Part shown: piece by piece, positions 8,398 through 16,645 of the stretch
Layout of the letters: every line of letters starts with the position of its first letter
How positions within the stretch are numbered: position 1 is the first letter of the stretch
NCBI RefSeq assembly: GCF_000482725.1
Contig: NZ_KI519479.1
Location: 94,331 to 158,330 of the forward strand
DNA from: Psychromonas arctica DSM 14288
GTDB lineage: Bacteria > Pseudomonadota > Gammaproteobacteria > Enterobacterales > Psychromonadaceae
Direction of reading: 5' to 3'
DNA length: 64,000 nucleotides
Notes under the pieces: model-generated
Seen by the model: only the letters and a program-made list of their open reading frames with translations
Database searches by the model: none
What the model was told of the DNA's origin: nothing
Made by a program: the position numbers and the translations under genes

Positions 8398-10032
8398 TTA
8401 TTGTTTTAAAAAAACTGTTAATGCACTGGGGTTAATACAAATACTGAGCGTATCACTTTCAAATAACTCACCATCAATGACGTATTTAATGCTTTCTTTA
8501 CTGTTGATTTTTATTTTTTTAACCCGTTTAGCTTGAATATTTTGTTCGCTATCTACTGGCCTCGGTTGTTCATTATTAAAGCTCAATCCTGCTGAAATTA
8601 ATTCCCCTAATCCCACTAATTTACTGCCTACCTGTTGTGTTGAATTAATCCAAGTAATATCAAGGTAACCGTCTTGTATATTAGGTGCTCCATTACCTTG
8701 TGCTAATAAACTTGTTACGGGGGCGGCGTTAGCAACTACAAAACTAGTGGTTTTGATAGGGGTAAAATCCTGCTCATCAAAAGCGATCTCGAGCTGATAG
8801 TTTTTACCCTTTGAATACGCTTTCCAAAAACCATTTAAATAAGCAAATTGCCCGTTATCATCTTTAACTTCTCTGTCTGCAAAATTGATCATGTCATATT
8901 CTAGGCCAATTCCTGCTAATAACAGCACCGTTTTATCATTACATTTTGCGGTATCAATTTTAACTGTTTGTTTGTTACATATGTGTGATAGCGCTAGCTC
9001 AACGGGGGTTATTTTAGACAGGTGGCCGTATAGATGGTGGGCTAATGCATTTGCGGTACCCATAGGTAAAAAACCAAATATAATATTCGTGTTCACTACC
9101 TCTTCAGCAACTTCCCTTAAGGTACCATCTCCACCTGCGGCAATCACTGTCGAAGTCTTGGCCGCTAGCGCTTGTTCGGTATAGTGCTTAGCGGATAGTG
9201 TTGGGGTCGTTTCTTTTACTGTTAATGTGAAGTGTTTATTAAGTTGATTGATAACATCGACTTTATATTGCTCCCACTTCCCGCCCCCTGCCGCCGTATT
9301 TACAATTAACCAAGCCGTTGGGTAAGTATTAAGGCTTTTCTGTTCTCGATATTGCACTAAGCGTCTTAACTGTTTTTTGTTTAAACCTGCTTGAGTACGC
9401 ACACTTGATATATTATCTAATACTTCTCGAACGGTTAAGTCCGGGTTTTTTGCTAATAAATAAGCTGCGGCAACAAATACCGAACGGCCTCTGCCTAAAG
9501 CGCAGTGAACCACCACGTTGTTACCATCATTAATATGGTTGTCGATCCAAGTGATTGCTTGCTGTAAAGAATCGAGATCCGGTGTTTGATGGTCTAATGT
9601 TGGGATGTTCAAATAATCTAGATCTAGCGCAGTACTTCCCCAGTCTAAGGCACTAAATTCAGCGGTCATATCTACAATTGCATGAATATCACTGATATCA
9701 CCGGATATAAAGTCTTGTGTATTTAAACGTGTTGCGACGAATAAACCTTTGTCTATTTCATGTATTTTAGGGGTCTTATCTAGCTTCCTAGCAATGCCAT
9801 TATAAATATAAACACCTGCGATAAATGGCCATAATAAAACATTAATATAGAGGGGAATGCGTCCATCGCTATTCTTTCTAAATATACTGGGCATTTTAAT
9901 CAGGTAAGCAATTGAAATAACGGCGAGAGAGGCACTGATCCAATATAAAATAAAAGACAGTAAAAAAGTGCTGTAATAACCCAATAAAGCAAAAATGAAG
10001 GTTAACGCGATGTAATAAAAATAAATAGGCAT
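8398..10032 (-). CDS. Membrane-bound dual-specificity phosphatase / diacylglycerol kinase fusion
   Basis: I start at the ATG at 10032, which has AAGGGG upstream; an ATG at 10062 has none. The 544-residue product opens with about three membrane segments (to residue 80). A dual-specificity phosphatase domain follows with catalytic loop HCALGRGRS (Cys177, Arg183) and a C-terminal DAGK/YegS-type lipid-kinase domain with AAGGDGTLREV near residue 300. Phosphatase and lipid kinase are therefore tethered together at the inner membrane. By family knowledge the kinase half phosphorylates diacylglycerol, a related lipid or a sphingoid base, and the phosphatase half could act on phosphoinositide-like lipids or proteins; substrates are not shown by sequence. 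Both active sites look intact. Confidence 0.9.
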   Translation of the reverse strand: MPIYFYYIALTFIFALLGYYSTFLLSFILYWISASLAVISIAYLIKMPSIFRKNSDGRIPLYINVLLWPFIAGVYIYNGIARKLDKTPKIHEIDKGLFVATRLNTQDFISGDISDIHAIVDMTAEFSALDWGSTALDLDYLNIPTLDHQTPDLDSLQQAITWIDNHINDGNNVVVHCALGRGRSVFVAAAYLLAKNPDLTVREVLDNISSVRTQAGLNKKQLRRLVQYREQKSLNTYPTAWLIVNTAAGGGKWEQYKVDVINQLNKHFTLTVKETTPTLSAKHYTEQALAAKTSTVIAAGGDGTLREVAEEVVNTNIIFGFLPMGTANALAHHLYGHLSKITPVELALSHICNKQTVKIDTAKCNDKTVLLLAGIGLEYDMINFADREVKDDNGQFAYLNGFWKAYSKGKNYQLEIAFDEQDFTPIKTTSFVVANAAPVTSLLAQGNGAPNIQDGYLDITWINSTQQVGSKLVGLGELISAGLSFNNEQPRPVDSEQNIQAKRVKKIKINSKESIKYVIDGELFESDTLSICINPSALTVFLKQ

Positions 10033-10319
10033 TAATAATCCCCTTAAGAAAAATGATGACATAGATTCAACAGGACTGATTTAACGTCGTAGTAATTTGA
10101 GGTTTAGGTTATTGGTGGTCATTTTACTACCTCTATATACTCACTTGTACCTGTTATTTTCTCTTAGCTCTATGTTTTACATTGGTTATTTGCAAGGCAT
10201 AAGCCAAAACTTAACCTTATGATAAATAACTACTTATTCTCTATCTTTTATTTTTAACTATCTGTTTTTTGTAAAGTTTACACACTTTATTGTTAATACT
10301 GCGCGTTAAAATAATAAGG

Positions 10320-10703
10320 TTATAGCTGATTATTACTTTTTAATCGTTGAGAGAATTCATTTAAAGAACACTGGTAAAAGTCTTTTATCAATGCTTCAGT
10401 TTCAATTGCATTTTTATCATCAAACAGGCTAAAAGTATCTCTTTTAAAAAAAGGACCTAAAAAGCGTCGACGCTGAGAAACTTTAGCTGAAATCATCCAT
10501 TTTCCTGTTTCTAAGCTAGAGATGTGTAAAGAAGCCTCGTCTGACTCAGGAATTTGAAAGATTAATATTTTCATTGACGATGTTTGCTGTTGATTTTGCC
10601 AATGGAAATGTCTAAAAAAAGTTAATGCTTCATCTAAAGTGGGTTGAAGGGGAACATCTTGTTCCATTTCTTGATCGTAATAACCGCAAAAAATCCCTTC
10701 CAT
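10320..10703 (-). CDS. Uncharacterised 127-residue protein
   Basis: I do not recognise this family. It has an AAGGAG ribosome site and normal composition. It has no signal peptide or membrane segment and appears to be a small alpha/beta cytoplasmic protein. The middle holds a strand-rich stretch (SSMKILIFQIPE, then KWMISAKVSQRRRF), the end an acidic helix. It stands alone between the phosphatase-lipid kinase gene and a small Lys-rich gene, all minus strand but widely spaced, so context gives no role. Confidence 0.7.
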   Translation of the reverse strand: MEGIFCGYYDQEMEQDVPLQPTLDEALTFFRHFHWQNQQQTSSMKILIFQIPESDEASLHISSLETGKWMISAKVSQRRRFLGPFFKRDTFSLFDDKNAIETEALIKDFYQCSLNEFSQRLKSNNQL

Positions 10704-11062
10704 TTATTATTCTCCTTGAAAAAACGTAATGGTATTGGCTGTTTGAATAACCATGATTAATTTAATCAACATCAACTTATACATCTATATAAATATCTAC
10801 ATCAATACAAAAATGAATATAAACAATATTGTAACGGTTTTATCTCGTTTAAAAAGGGGAGGTTTGTTAGTGATGTCATCAATAGTTACATTTTTTTAGG
10901 CTGATAACTGATTAAATGTGATGATAAATTCACAGTGCCTGTTAAATAATATTGGCACAGGTGGTCTCAGAAAAAAGTCGGTATTTACTTTAGCGGCTTA
11001 GCAAAGCTCATAACCGATAGATAAGCTTTTATATCTGTTGTCGTTTTTTAGCTGGGCAATAA
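10704..11062. other. Non-coding, AT-rich
   Basis: This is the upstream region of the 127-residue protein gene. I saw no convincing ORF, promoter or repeat here. Confidence 0.4.
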
Positions 11063-11088
11063 AAGGTAATCAAAGAGTTGATTACCTT
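11063..11088 (-). terminator. Hairpin terminator after small Lys-rich gene
   Basis: AAGGTAATCA (11063-11072) pairs perfectly with TGATTACCTT (11079-11088). On the minus strand it is followed by TTTTATTG. It lies 68 bp past the small gene's stop. Confidence 0.8.
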
Positions 11089-11155
11089 ATTTTGTTAATT
11101 TACTTATTAAAACGCACTTAATACTTTATACATTTTAAAATAGTGCACTATTCAT

Positions 11156-11272
11156 CTAGTGTACTAAAGAAGTACTGACGGGTTGTTTTGCTGCTTTGGC
11201 TGCTTTTTTCTCTTTTGCAGTTAATAATGGTTTCTTTTTAACATTTTTTTTAGTGTCTTGGCCTTTACTCAT
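11156..11272 (-). CDS. 38-residue Lys/Ala-rich small protein
   Basis: A short frame on the minus strand starts MSKGQDTKKNVKKKP and ends STSLVH. It has a good AAGGA ribosome site seven bases before ATG and its own terminator. About a third of residues are Lys, and the middle reads TAKEKKAAKAAK. I recall short MSKGQDxKK-type proteins as conserved hypotheticals in marine gammaproteobacteria; function unknown. The charge suggests nucleic-acid or ribosome binding, which is only inference. Confidence 0.65.
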   Translation of the reverse strand: MSKGQDTKKNVKKKPLLTAKEKKAAKAAKQPVSTSLVH

Positions 11273-12229
11273 GATTTTTTCCTTTTGTAGAAATTGCTTA
11301 CTTATAATTATTCAACTAAGTGAATAACGGAAATTACACATTGGCTCAATATCTTGGTCTACAGGCTTATTGTATAACGGATTCAGTATGGCCCTATGAT
11401 GTAACAATAGATAGCAATAGCTGAGTTAGCACTGAGTAGTGCCGTTCTTTATTGTTCATTTCACCTTACTATATCGACTCAGTGTTGAACAAATGACAAG
11501 TGAATAACCAATGAATGGAGAATAAATTAGAGTGAAAATCGTTTCTCTCTTTTTAGTTTTTGCCTTGCAGTACGGGCGTAAATCTTAGGATTCACTTTGT
11601 TGAGCTAACCTTGATTACTGATGACCAGGGTTATTATTAGTGATTAGGTTAATTAAATGATAACCGATATGGCATAAGTAATTCATTTTCTCGTATCTAT
11701 GAAGCAATAGTTTTAGGTCGTTTATTACTGTTTTAATAATCAAAATAATTTTTTAATATCAAGGTCAATAAGAGCAGGCTTGAGGTTCAAATATTTTAGT
11801 ATAATGAGGGTGTCATTGTGTTAAAACCTGATGTGTTTTTTACTTTGATGCCATTATTCAATATTTATAATAACATTCAAAATTCAACACTTACCTTAAT
11901 ATCCCTTCTTCTTTACTTTTTTGTTTATATTTTTCAGTAACTTAAATTGTAAGCTTCTATTTTCCCTGTTAGAGTGCGTCTTATTATAGACTGTAAATAT
12001 TGTCGACAAGATTCGGTTTTTGAATAATGTGCAGTCATGACATCAATACGCTAAAAATTATCGCTATTAATACAGTTACCGAACCACTTAATACTCTATT
12101 TAACGGCTTATTAGCGATCAACTTAATTTTTTAGATGAGTGTAGGTTTCTAAGTCTGCAAACCTACAACATCTTGTATGTCTGTATTATTTAATCAGTGA
12201 AATAACTGCAAGCATGTCATTCAAAGGAA
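11273..12229. other. Long non-coding region upstream of kinase gene
   Basis: Nearly 1 kb of AT-rich DNA without a gene I can name. It should hold the promoter of the kinase operon near its 3' end and that of the small Lys-rich gene at its 5' end. One possible 40-codon frame is listed separately at 11818. No repeat or structured RNA was recognised. Confidence 0.4.
11818..11940 (+). CDS. Possible 40-residue hydrophobic small protein
   Basis: A GTG-started frame with GAGGG seven bases upstream encodes MLKPDVFFTLMPLF, an Asn-rich turn and a hydrophobic C-terminal helix ending VYIFQ. It could be a small membrane protein. A frame this short in AT-rich DNA can arise by chance. Confidence 0.25.
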   Translation: MLKPDVFFTLMPLFNIYNNIQNSTLTLISLLLYFFVYIFQ

Positions 12230-13267
12230 GTGAAAAACTTTATTATGGTATATCAATTATATAGTGAAGCGATGCAGTTAGCAGCGCAACACAGGGAAGC
12301 TTTTGTACGTGAAAAATGCAAAGATCAAGCGATTTTAGCGCAGGTCTTAGCCTTACTTTCAGCAGAGCATGATGACTTTACTTTGTCCCATCATATCGCT
12401 CAAGAGAGTGAAATATTTGCACAGCAAAATACAGTGGAAATAGGCGATATAATTTCTGTTTATAAACTAACGGAGCTTTTAGGTCAGGGGGGTATGGGCG
12501 CTGTTTTTAAAGCAAAGCGTATCGATGGTCGATTTGAGCAAACCGTAGCGATTAAAGTCATTTCGTCATTACTGTATCCTTTTTTTGATAGTAATAAGCT
12601 AGTCAGTGAGGCCAACTTTATGGCTAAGCTTAATCACCCCAATATCTGTTCAGTGTACGATGCAGGGATCACTGAAGAGGGATTACATTTTGTCGTAATG
12701 GAATATTTGGATGGCCATCAAATATCTAATTATTTTGCCGATACAGACTTTACTTTACATGAAAAACTGATCACTTTTGCTCGCTTATGTAGTGCGGTCA
12801 ATTATGCACATCAAATGCAGGTGGTTCATGGTGATTTAAAACCCGCTAATATTATTATTAATCAAGAGCAACAGATCAAAGTACTTGATTTTGGTATTTC
12901 TCAAGTGATTAATAATCCACAATCAACGTCTCAAGAACAAACCTCTGAACCATTAAATGGTATCTCTAAAGGCTTTGCTAGCCCTGAATTAATCAATGGT
13001 GAAAAACCTAGTGTTTATAGCGATGTGTATGCTTTAGGTCAGATTTTATCTGCATTGGTCACACAGAAGATGACCACCGATATTAAATACTATCAAGAAA
13101 TTAAAGCGATTATTAACAAAGCGGTTGCTTCATCAGCTACCGGCCGCTATGCCTCGGTATCTGAATTAAAACAGGATATCACTCTTTTTTTAACGGGGCA
13201 CGTAGCCACTGCCTATGCATCGAATAAAATATACCGAATTAAAAAGTTTACATGCTTCTGCACTTGA
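12230..13267 (+). CDS. Hanks-type Ser/Thr kinase, N-terminal part split by IS element
   Basis: The kinase domain is complete: glycine loop GQGGMGAV (residues 85-92), Lys109 in VAIKV, catalytic loop HGDLKPANI (H200, D202; Arg of HRD is Gly), DFG at 220-222, APE-like SPE. An N-terminal helical segment (residues 1-70) matches the short N-domain of this kinase family. The start here is GTG; an in-frame ATG at 12245 fits the homologous N-terminus equally well. After KKF at 13250 the frame enters an IS1595-family element and stops six codons later, so the membrane segment and periplasmic domain are lost. The product could be a soluble, uncoupled kinase. The gene originally encoded 801 residues together with 14233-15617. 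Confidence 0.9.
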   Translation: MKNFIMVYQLYSEAMQLAAQHREAFVREKCKDQAILAQVLALLSAEHDDFTLSHHIAQESEIFAQQNTVEIGDIISVYKLTELLGQGGMGAVFKAKRIDGRFEQTVAIKVISSLLYPFFDSNKLVSEANFMAKLNHPNICSVYDAGITEEGLHFVVMEYLDGHQISNYFADTDFTLHEKLITFARLCSAVNYAHQMQVVHGDLKPANIIINQEQQIKVLDFGISQVINNPQSTSQEQTSEPLNGISKGFASPELINGEKPSVYSDVYALGQILSALVTQKMTTDIKYYQEIKAIINKAVASSATGRYASVSELKQDITLFLTGHVATAYASNKIYRIKKFTCFCT

Positions 13268-14224
13268 GTCAGGTATCGTCTATACTGTATGTATAAACAG
13301 TTTGTTGACGAGGTGAAAGTTATGAAAACTCCAGAAGCTAGTTTTTTAACGTGGCAACGTAAATTTTATACTGAAGATGATTGTATCGCGCATCTAAAAA
13401 CACTTAAATGGCCAAATGGTTTTATATGCCCTCGATGCATGCATGACAAAGGCTCTGAGTTAATTAGTAGAAAAGTAACTGAGTGTAGTAAATGTCACAA
13501 GCAAACTTCTGTTTTGGCTGGTACTCTTTTTCATCGTAGTCATTTACCTTTGTTAAAGTGGTTTTGGGCGTTGTATTTTATTGGCTCAGATAAAGGTAGT
13601 ATTTCAGCATTACGACTTAGCAAATTAATTGAAGTGAATTGGCGTACCGCTCGATTAATCTTACGAAAAGTAAGAGAAGCCATGGGCCACAGAGATAGTT
13701 TATATCGTTTATCAGGGACCATTGAGCTTGATGACGCCTTTGTTGGCGGTAAACAAAAAGGAAAAAGAGGGCGTGGCGCAAGTGGGAAAACAGCCGTTAT
13801 CGTCGCTTGTGAAAGCCGAGAAAAGAAAGCTGGTTTTATCGCAATGAAGGCTGTTGATAGTGTTAATTTTTCTAATGTCGAAGAATTTGTAAATAGATAT
13901 CTATTACCAAAGCAGAAAGTAAGAACGGATGGTTATCCTTCACTCAATATTATAAATAAAACACAGCAGCACATTCCAAAAGTAACGCCTAGTGGGTTAG
14001 TTGATGAATGGCTTCCGTGGGTTCATATAGCAATTGGTAATTTGAAAACGTTCTTACTGGGTACTTTTCATGGTGTGACAGGAAAGTTTCTACAAGAATA
14101 TCTTAATGAGTTCTGTTATCGCTTCAACCGTAGGTTTGTAGAAAAAGAAATACCTAATAGGTTGTTAAATTTAGCAATTTTTCATGCTCCAATTAAAACA
14201 ACCTGAGTTAAATGCATAAGCATG
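13251..14224 (+). mobile_element. IS1595-family insertion sequence (974 bp)
   Basis: Ends are CATGCTTCTGCACTTG... at 13251 and its imperfect inverse at 14202-14224 (19 of 23 bases match). Perfect 8-bp direct repeats AAAGTTTA flank it at 13243-13250 and 14225-14232; 8 bp is the known target duplication length of this family. It contains one transposase gene whose stop lies in the right inverted repeat. It interrupts the Ser/Thr kinase gene. Intact ends, intact transposase and identical target repeats point to recent insertion. Confidence 0.93.
13322..14206 (+). CDS. IS1595-family transposase
   Basis: I choose the ATG at 13322 (GAGGTG upstream, about seven bases) over one at 13289 with no ribosome site. 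The 294-residue protein has an N-terminal zinc ribbon (CPRC ... CSKC) and the ISXO2-like DDE catalytic domain. First Asp lies in IELDDAFVGG, second in VRTDGYPSL, and the third position is Asn-x-Lys (IGNLKTF), which is the DDNK form known in some branches of the family. LLGTFHGV and the EFCYRFNRR end are typical. It appears intact and should be active. Confidence 0.95.
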   Translation: MKTPEASFLTWQRKFYTEDDCIAHLKTLKWPNGFICPRCMHDKGSELISRKVTECSKCHKQTSVLAGTLFHRSHLPLLKWFWALYFIGSDKGSISALRLSKLIEVNWRTARLILRKVREAMGHRDSLYRLSGTIELDDAFVGGKQKGKRGRGASGKTAVIVACESREKKAGFIAMKAVDSVNFSNVEEFVNRYLLPKQKVRTDGYPSLNIINKTQQHIPKVTPSGLVDEWLPWVHIAIGNLKTFLLGTFHGVTGKFLQEYLNEFCYRFNRRFVEKEIPNRLLNLAIFHAPIKTT

Positions 14225-14232
14225 AAAGTTTA

Positions 14233-15617
14233 TTTGTAAACGTCACCCTGTTTCCGTTTCTTTAGCTAGCTTTTTTGTGATGGTGTTGGTGGTTCTAGTT
14301 ACTGATTTATTGTTTCAATACCAGCATTTAGAGGCGGAAAAACAACAAACAGATGTGATGCTAGAAAAGTTTTCATTGGTACTCGATTTGGATTTTGATA
14401 GGAAGTCAACGGTAGAATTAAGTTTAGCAAATAACTATGTCAGTCGTGGTGAAAATGAAAAAGCGATATTGCTTTATAACAAAATTATTGAGCGATTTGA
14501 CAGTTTAACCGATACCGATATCGCCTTTAACGCAGGACAAAGGTTGTTTTCTTTAATCACTCAAGACAATCAATCAAATTTAGCAGATCGTCATTTATTA
14601 ATGCTTAAGGATAAGCTTGAATTTACGCCTGGAACAAAGCTACCAGTCAGCTCGGCACAAGCCTATTTTTATCATCAATTGCTCAACCTAACTTACGATC
14701 GTAAGAGCAACAAAATCACTGAAACGTTTAATTTGCATACTCAATTAATGCAATATATTAAAGAGACTCATTGGCAAGAACTTACTAACCCACAACGACA
14801 AACAATAGATTTTTACTATGCATTTCAAGGTCAAGTAACAGCGCTTACAGAACTTCAGAGCTCATTTTATTTTCAACAACATGCACCGTCGCTATCTGCC
14901 TATATCGTAAATATTCCGGAAGTCATTAAAGGGTACTTTTCACCGGCAAAAGAGTATTTGGTTGGACAAGAAAAGTTTAAGCAGTTTCTTGAGCTGCAAC
15001 CTGTTTTTTGGTCAGGAACACACAAAAACGATGTCGAGCATGAAACGGCCAATACCGCTTTATTTTCACAAGGCATCCTTAAATCTAAAGACTTTGAAGC
15101 GCTATATCAGATAACTGATAACCTGATGACAATGGACTTTGGAGAAGGGCCTGAAAGTGATGTGGCTATTTATGTCTCTTCGTCTGTAGCATTGACGGTA
15201 CCATTGTTAGATGGTGACTTAGTGATATTTACCTATGAAGATCTTATTAGTCATAAAAAAGGTCAACCTTGGTCGAAGCAAGAACTATTAGCAGGTCCCT
15301 GGTATCACCTTTATGATCAAGCGCTTGAACTAAATGAAGCAATCCAACCAACATTAATGGAAGCTATTTTTACCGAAAGCTCAGCTGTATTGACCATCAA
15401 TGGTGAGTCGATAACTGTGCCATGGCAGATTAATGCGCAGGGCGAGTTGGAATTAGCGTTTTCGGACAATGATCAAGCAACATTAAATATCATCAAATTA
15501 ATGACCGACGACGAGATGATCATCACCAAGAATCAAGCATCAGGTGTGCAATCTCTATTCATTAAAGATAAACAGCTTGCGCAATATATAGTAGATCAGT
15601 GGACGTCACTTTTATAA
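14233..15617 (+). pseudogene. C-terminal part of split Ser/Thr kinase: membrane segment and periplasmic domain
   Basis: In the kinase frame, removal of 13251-14232 joins KKF to ICKRHP, a basic juxtamembrane stretch. A membrane helix follows (SVSLASFFVMVLVVLVTDLL, 14250-14310), then a helical TPR-like periplasmic region (NNYVSRGENEKAILLYNKII) and a C-terminal domain from about 15099 to 15614. That last domain clearly resembles the C-terminus of the lipoprotein at 16646: both have IYVS, L-x-VPL-x-D-x-DL, FTES/FSES, and KD-x-x-LA-x-x-I-x-x-W in order. Cut off from a start codon by the IS, it probably is not made; an internal ATG at 14280 has no ribosome site. Confidence 0.88.
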
Positions 15618-15652
15618 AGCAAACGCGTCAATACAATTAAGAAGGTAAAACC

Positions 15653-16234
15653 ATGGAAGAAAGTGAATTGATTCAATTGGTGAAAGGTTGGCAAAATAAA
15701 GACCCCGCGGCAACGCAAATTCTAATGGGGATGACTTACCACAGAATAAAACAATTAGCTGTGAAGCACCGTGAAAATATGCCTGAGAATGCTAATACGG
15801 CTATTTGTTCACAATCAGCCACTGATTTAGCTCACGATGTTTATGAACGTTTGACCAAGGCGGAATCGAAGTTGCCGATTACCACACTGAGAGAGTTTTA
15901 TAGCTACCTCAATGCGACCGTAAGAAATACATTTATTGATCATTATCGTAAATTAGTTGAAACCAAATCGAGAAATCCTGAACGCACCAGTTTAATGTCG
16001 CCTCGTGCAATATCACAACAAGGGCACTGCCTAGATAAATCCTATGAGCTATCGTCTTTATCGTTAAATATTGATGCATTAGAGAAGCAATACCCACGAC
16101 AAGCTGAAGCGGTGGAGCTTAGGTATTACGCGCAACGTTCTAATAAAGAGATTGCAAGATTATTAAGTGTCTCTACACGCACGGTGGAGAATGACTTAAG
16201 ATTTGCCAAAGCTTGGATCAGGTTACAAATGTAA
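15653..16234 (+). CDS. ECF-like sigma-70 factor (Sigma70_ECF/TIGR02999 type)
   Basis: The 193-residue protein has region 2 (DLAHDVYERLTKAESKLP, then FYSYLNATVRNTFIDHYRK) and region 4 with an HTH (SNKEIARLLSVSTRTVENDL). AAGAAGG precedes the ATG, 35 bp after the kinase stop. By family knowledge this group of ECF-like factors is encoded next to membrane Ser/Thr kinases and may be controlled by phosphorylation instead of an anti-sigma factor; none is encoded here. With the kinase split by an IS, the factor may now be permanently on, off, or orphaned. Polar effects of the IS on its expression are also possible. Confidence 0.9.
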   Translation: MEESELIQLVKGWQNKDPAATQILMGMTYHRIKQLAVKHRENMPENANTAICSQSATDLAHDVYERLTKAESKLPITTLREFYSYLNATVRNTFIDHYRKLVETKSRNPERTSLMSPRAISQQGHCLDKSYELSSLSLNIDALEKQYPRQAEAVELRYYAQRSNKEIARLLSVSTRTVENDLRFAKAWIRLQM

Positions 16235-16645
16235 AGTGATTATAAATAACCTCCTCACTGAGCCGCAAAAAAAGATATCCCTTGCTGACGTTAATTACAG
16301 TATTATATTTTCCGATCATGCTTATTATCTGTATTCATAAAAAGTGATAGCTTGTTATGACTGAGTCGTTTGCAGTCTAATTGTAGAGATAGCAATGATT
16401 GCATATTTAAATTCAAGCTATTGATTTTATACACATTAACTGCACGTCCTATCTTGTTTTCCTATTGCTTTAATCACATTTATTCCCCTTTTTTAAAATA
16501 ATAATAAAAAACAATGTGGTTTTTCCATTAATTATCGTACCTATTATTAAGTATTTTTTGATCGTACATTTCTCTCATCTTCAGCGAATTAACTAATCAA
16601 GGGGTGATTAGTTTTTTGCGAATAACCCTATAAAGGAATGATAAA
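16235..16645 (+). other. Upstream region of lipoprotein gene
   Basis: A 411-bp AT-rich spacer, long enough for its own promoter, so the lipoprotein may be a target of the sigma factor and not just a downstream gene. I could not define promoter boxes. No ORF was seen. Confidence 0.4.

Noticed and set aside
13289-13321. Longer transposase start at 13289
   Set aside because: No ribosome site, and it begins only 15 bases after the inverted repeat; ATG at 13322 has GAGGTG upstream.
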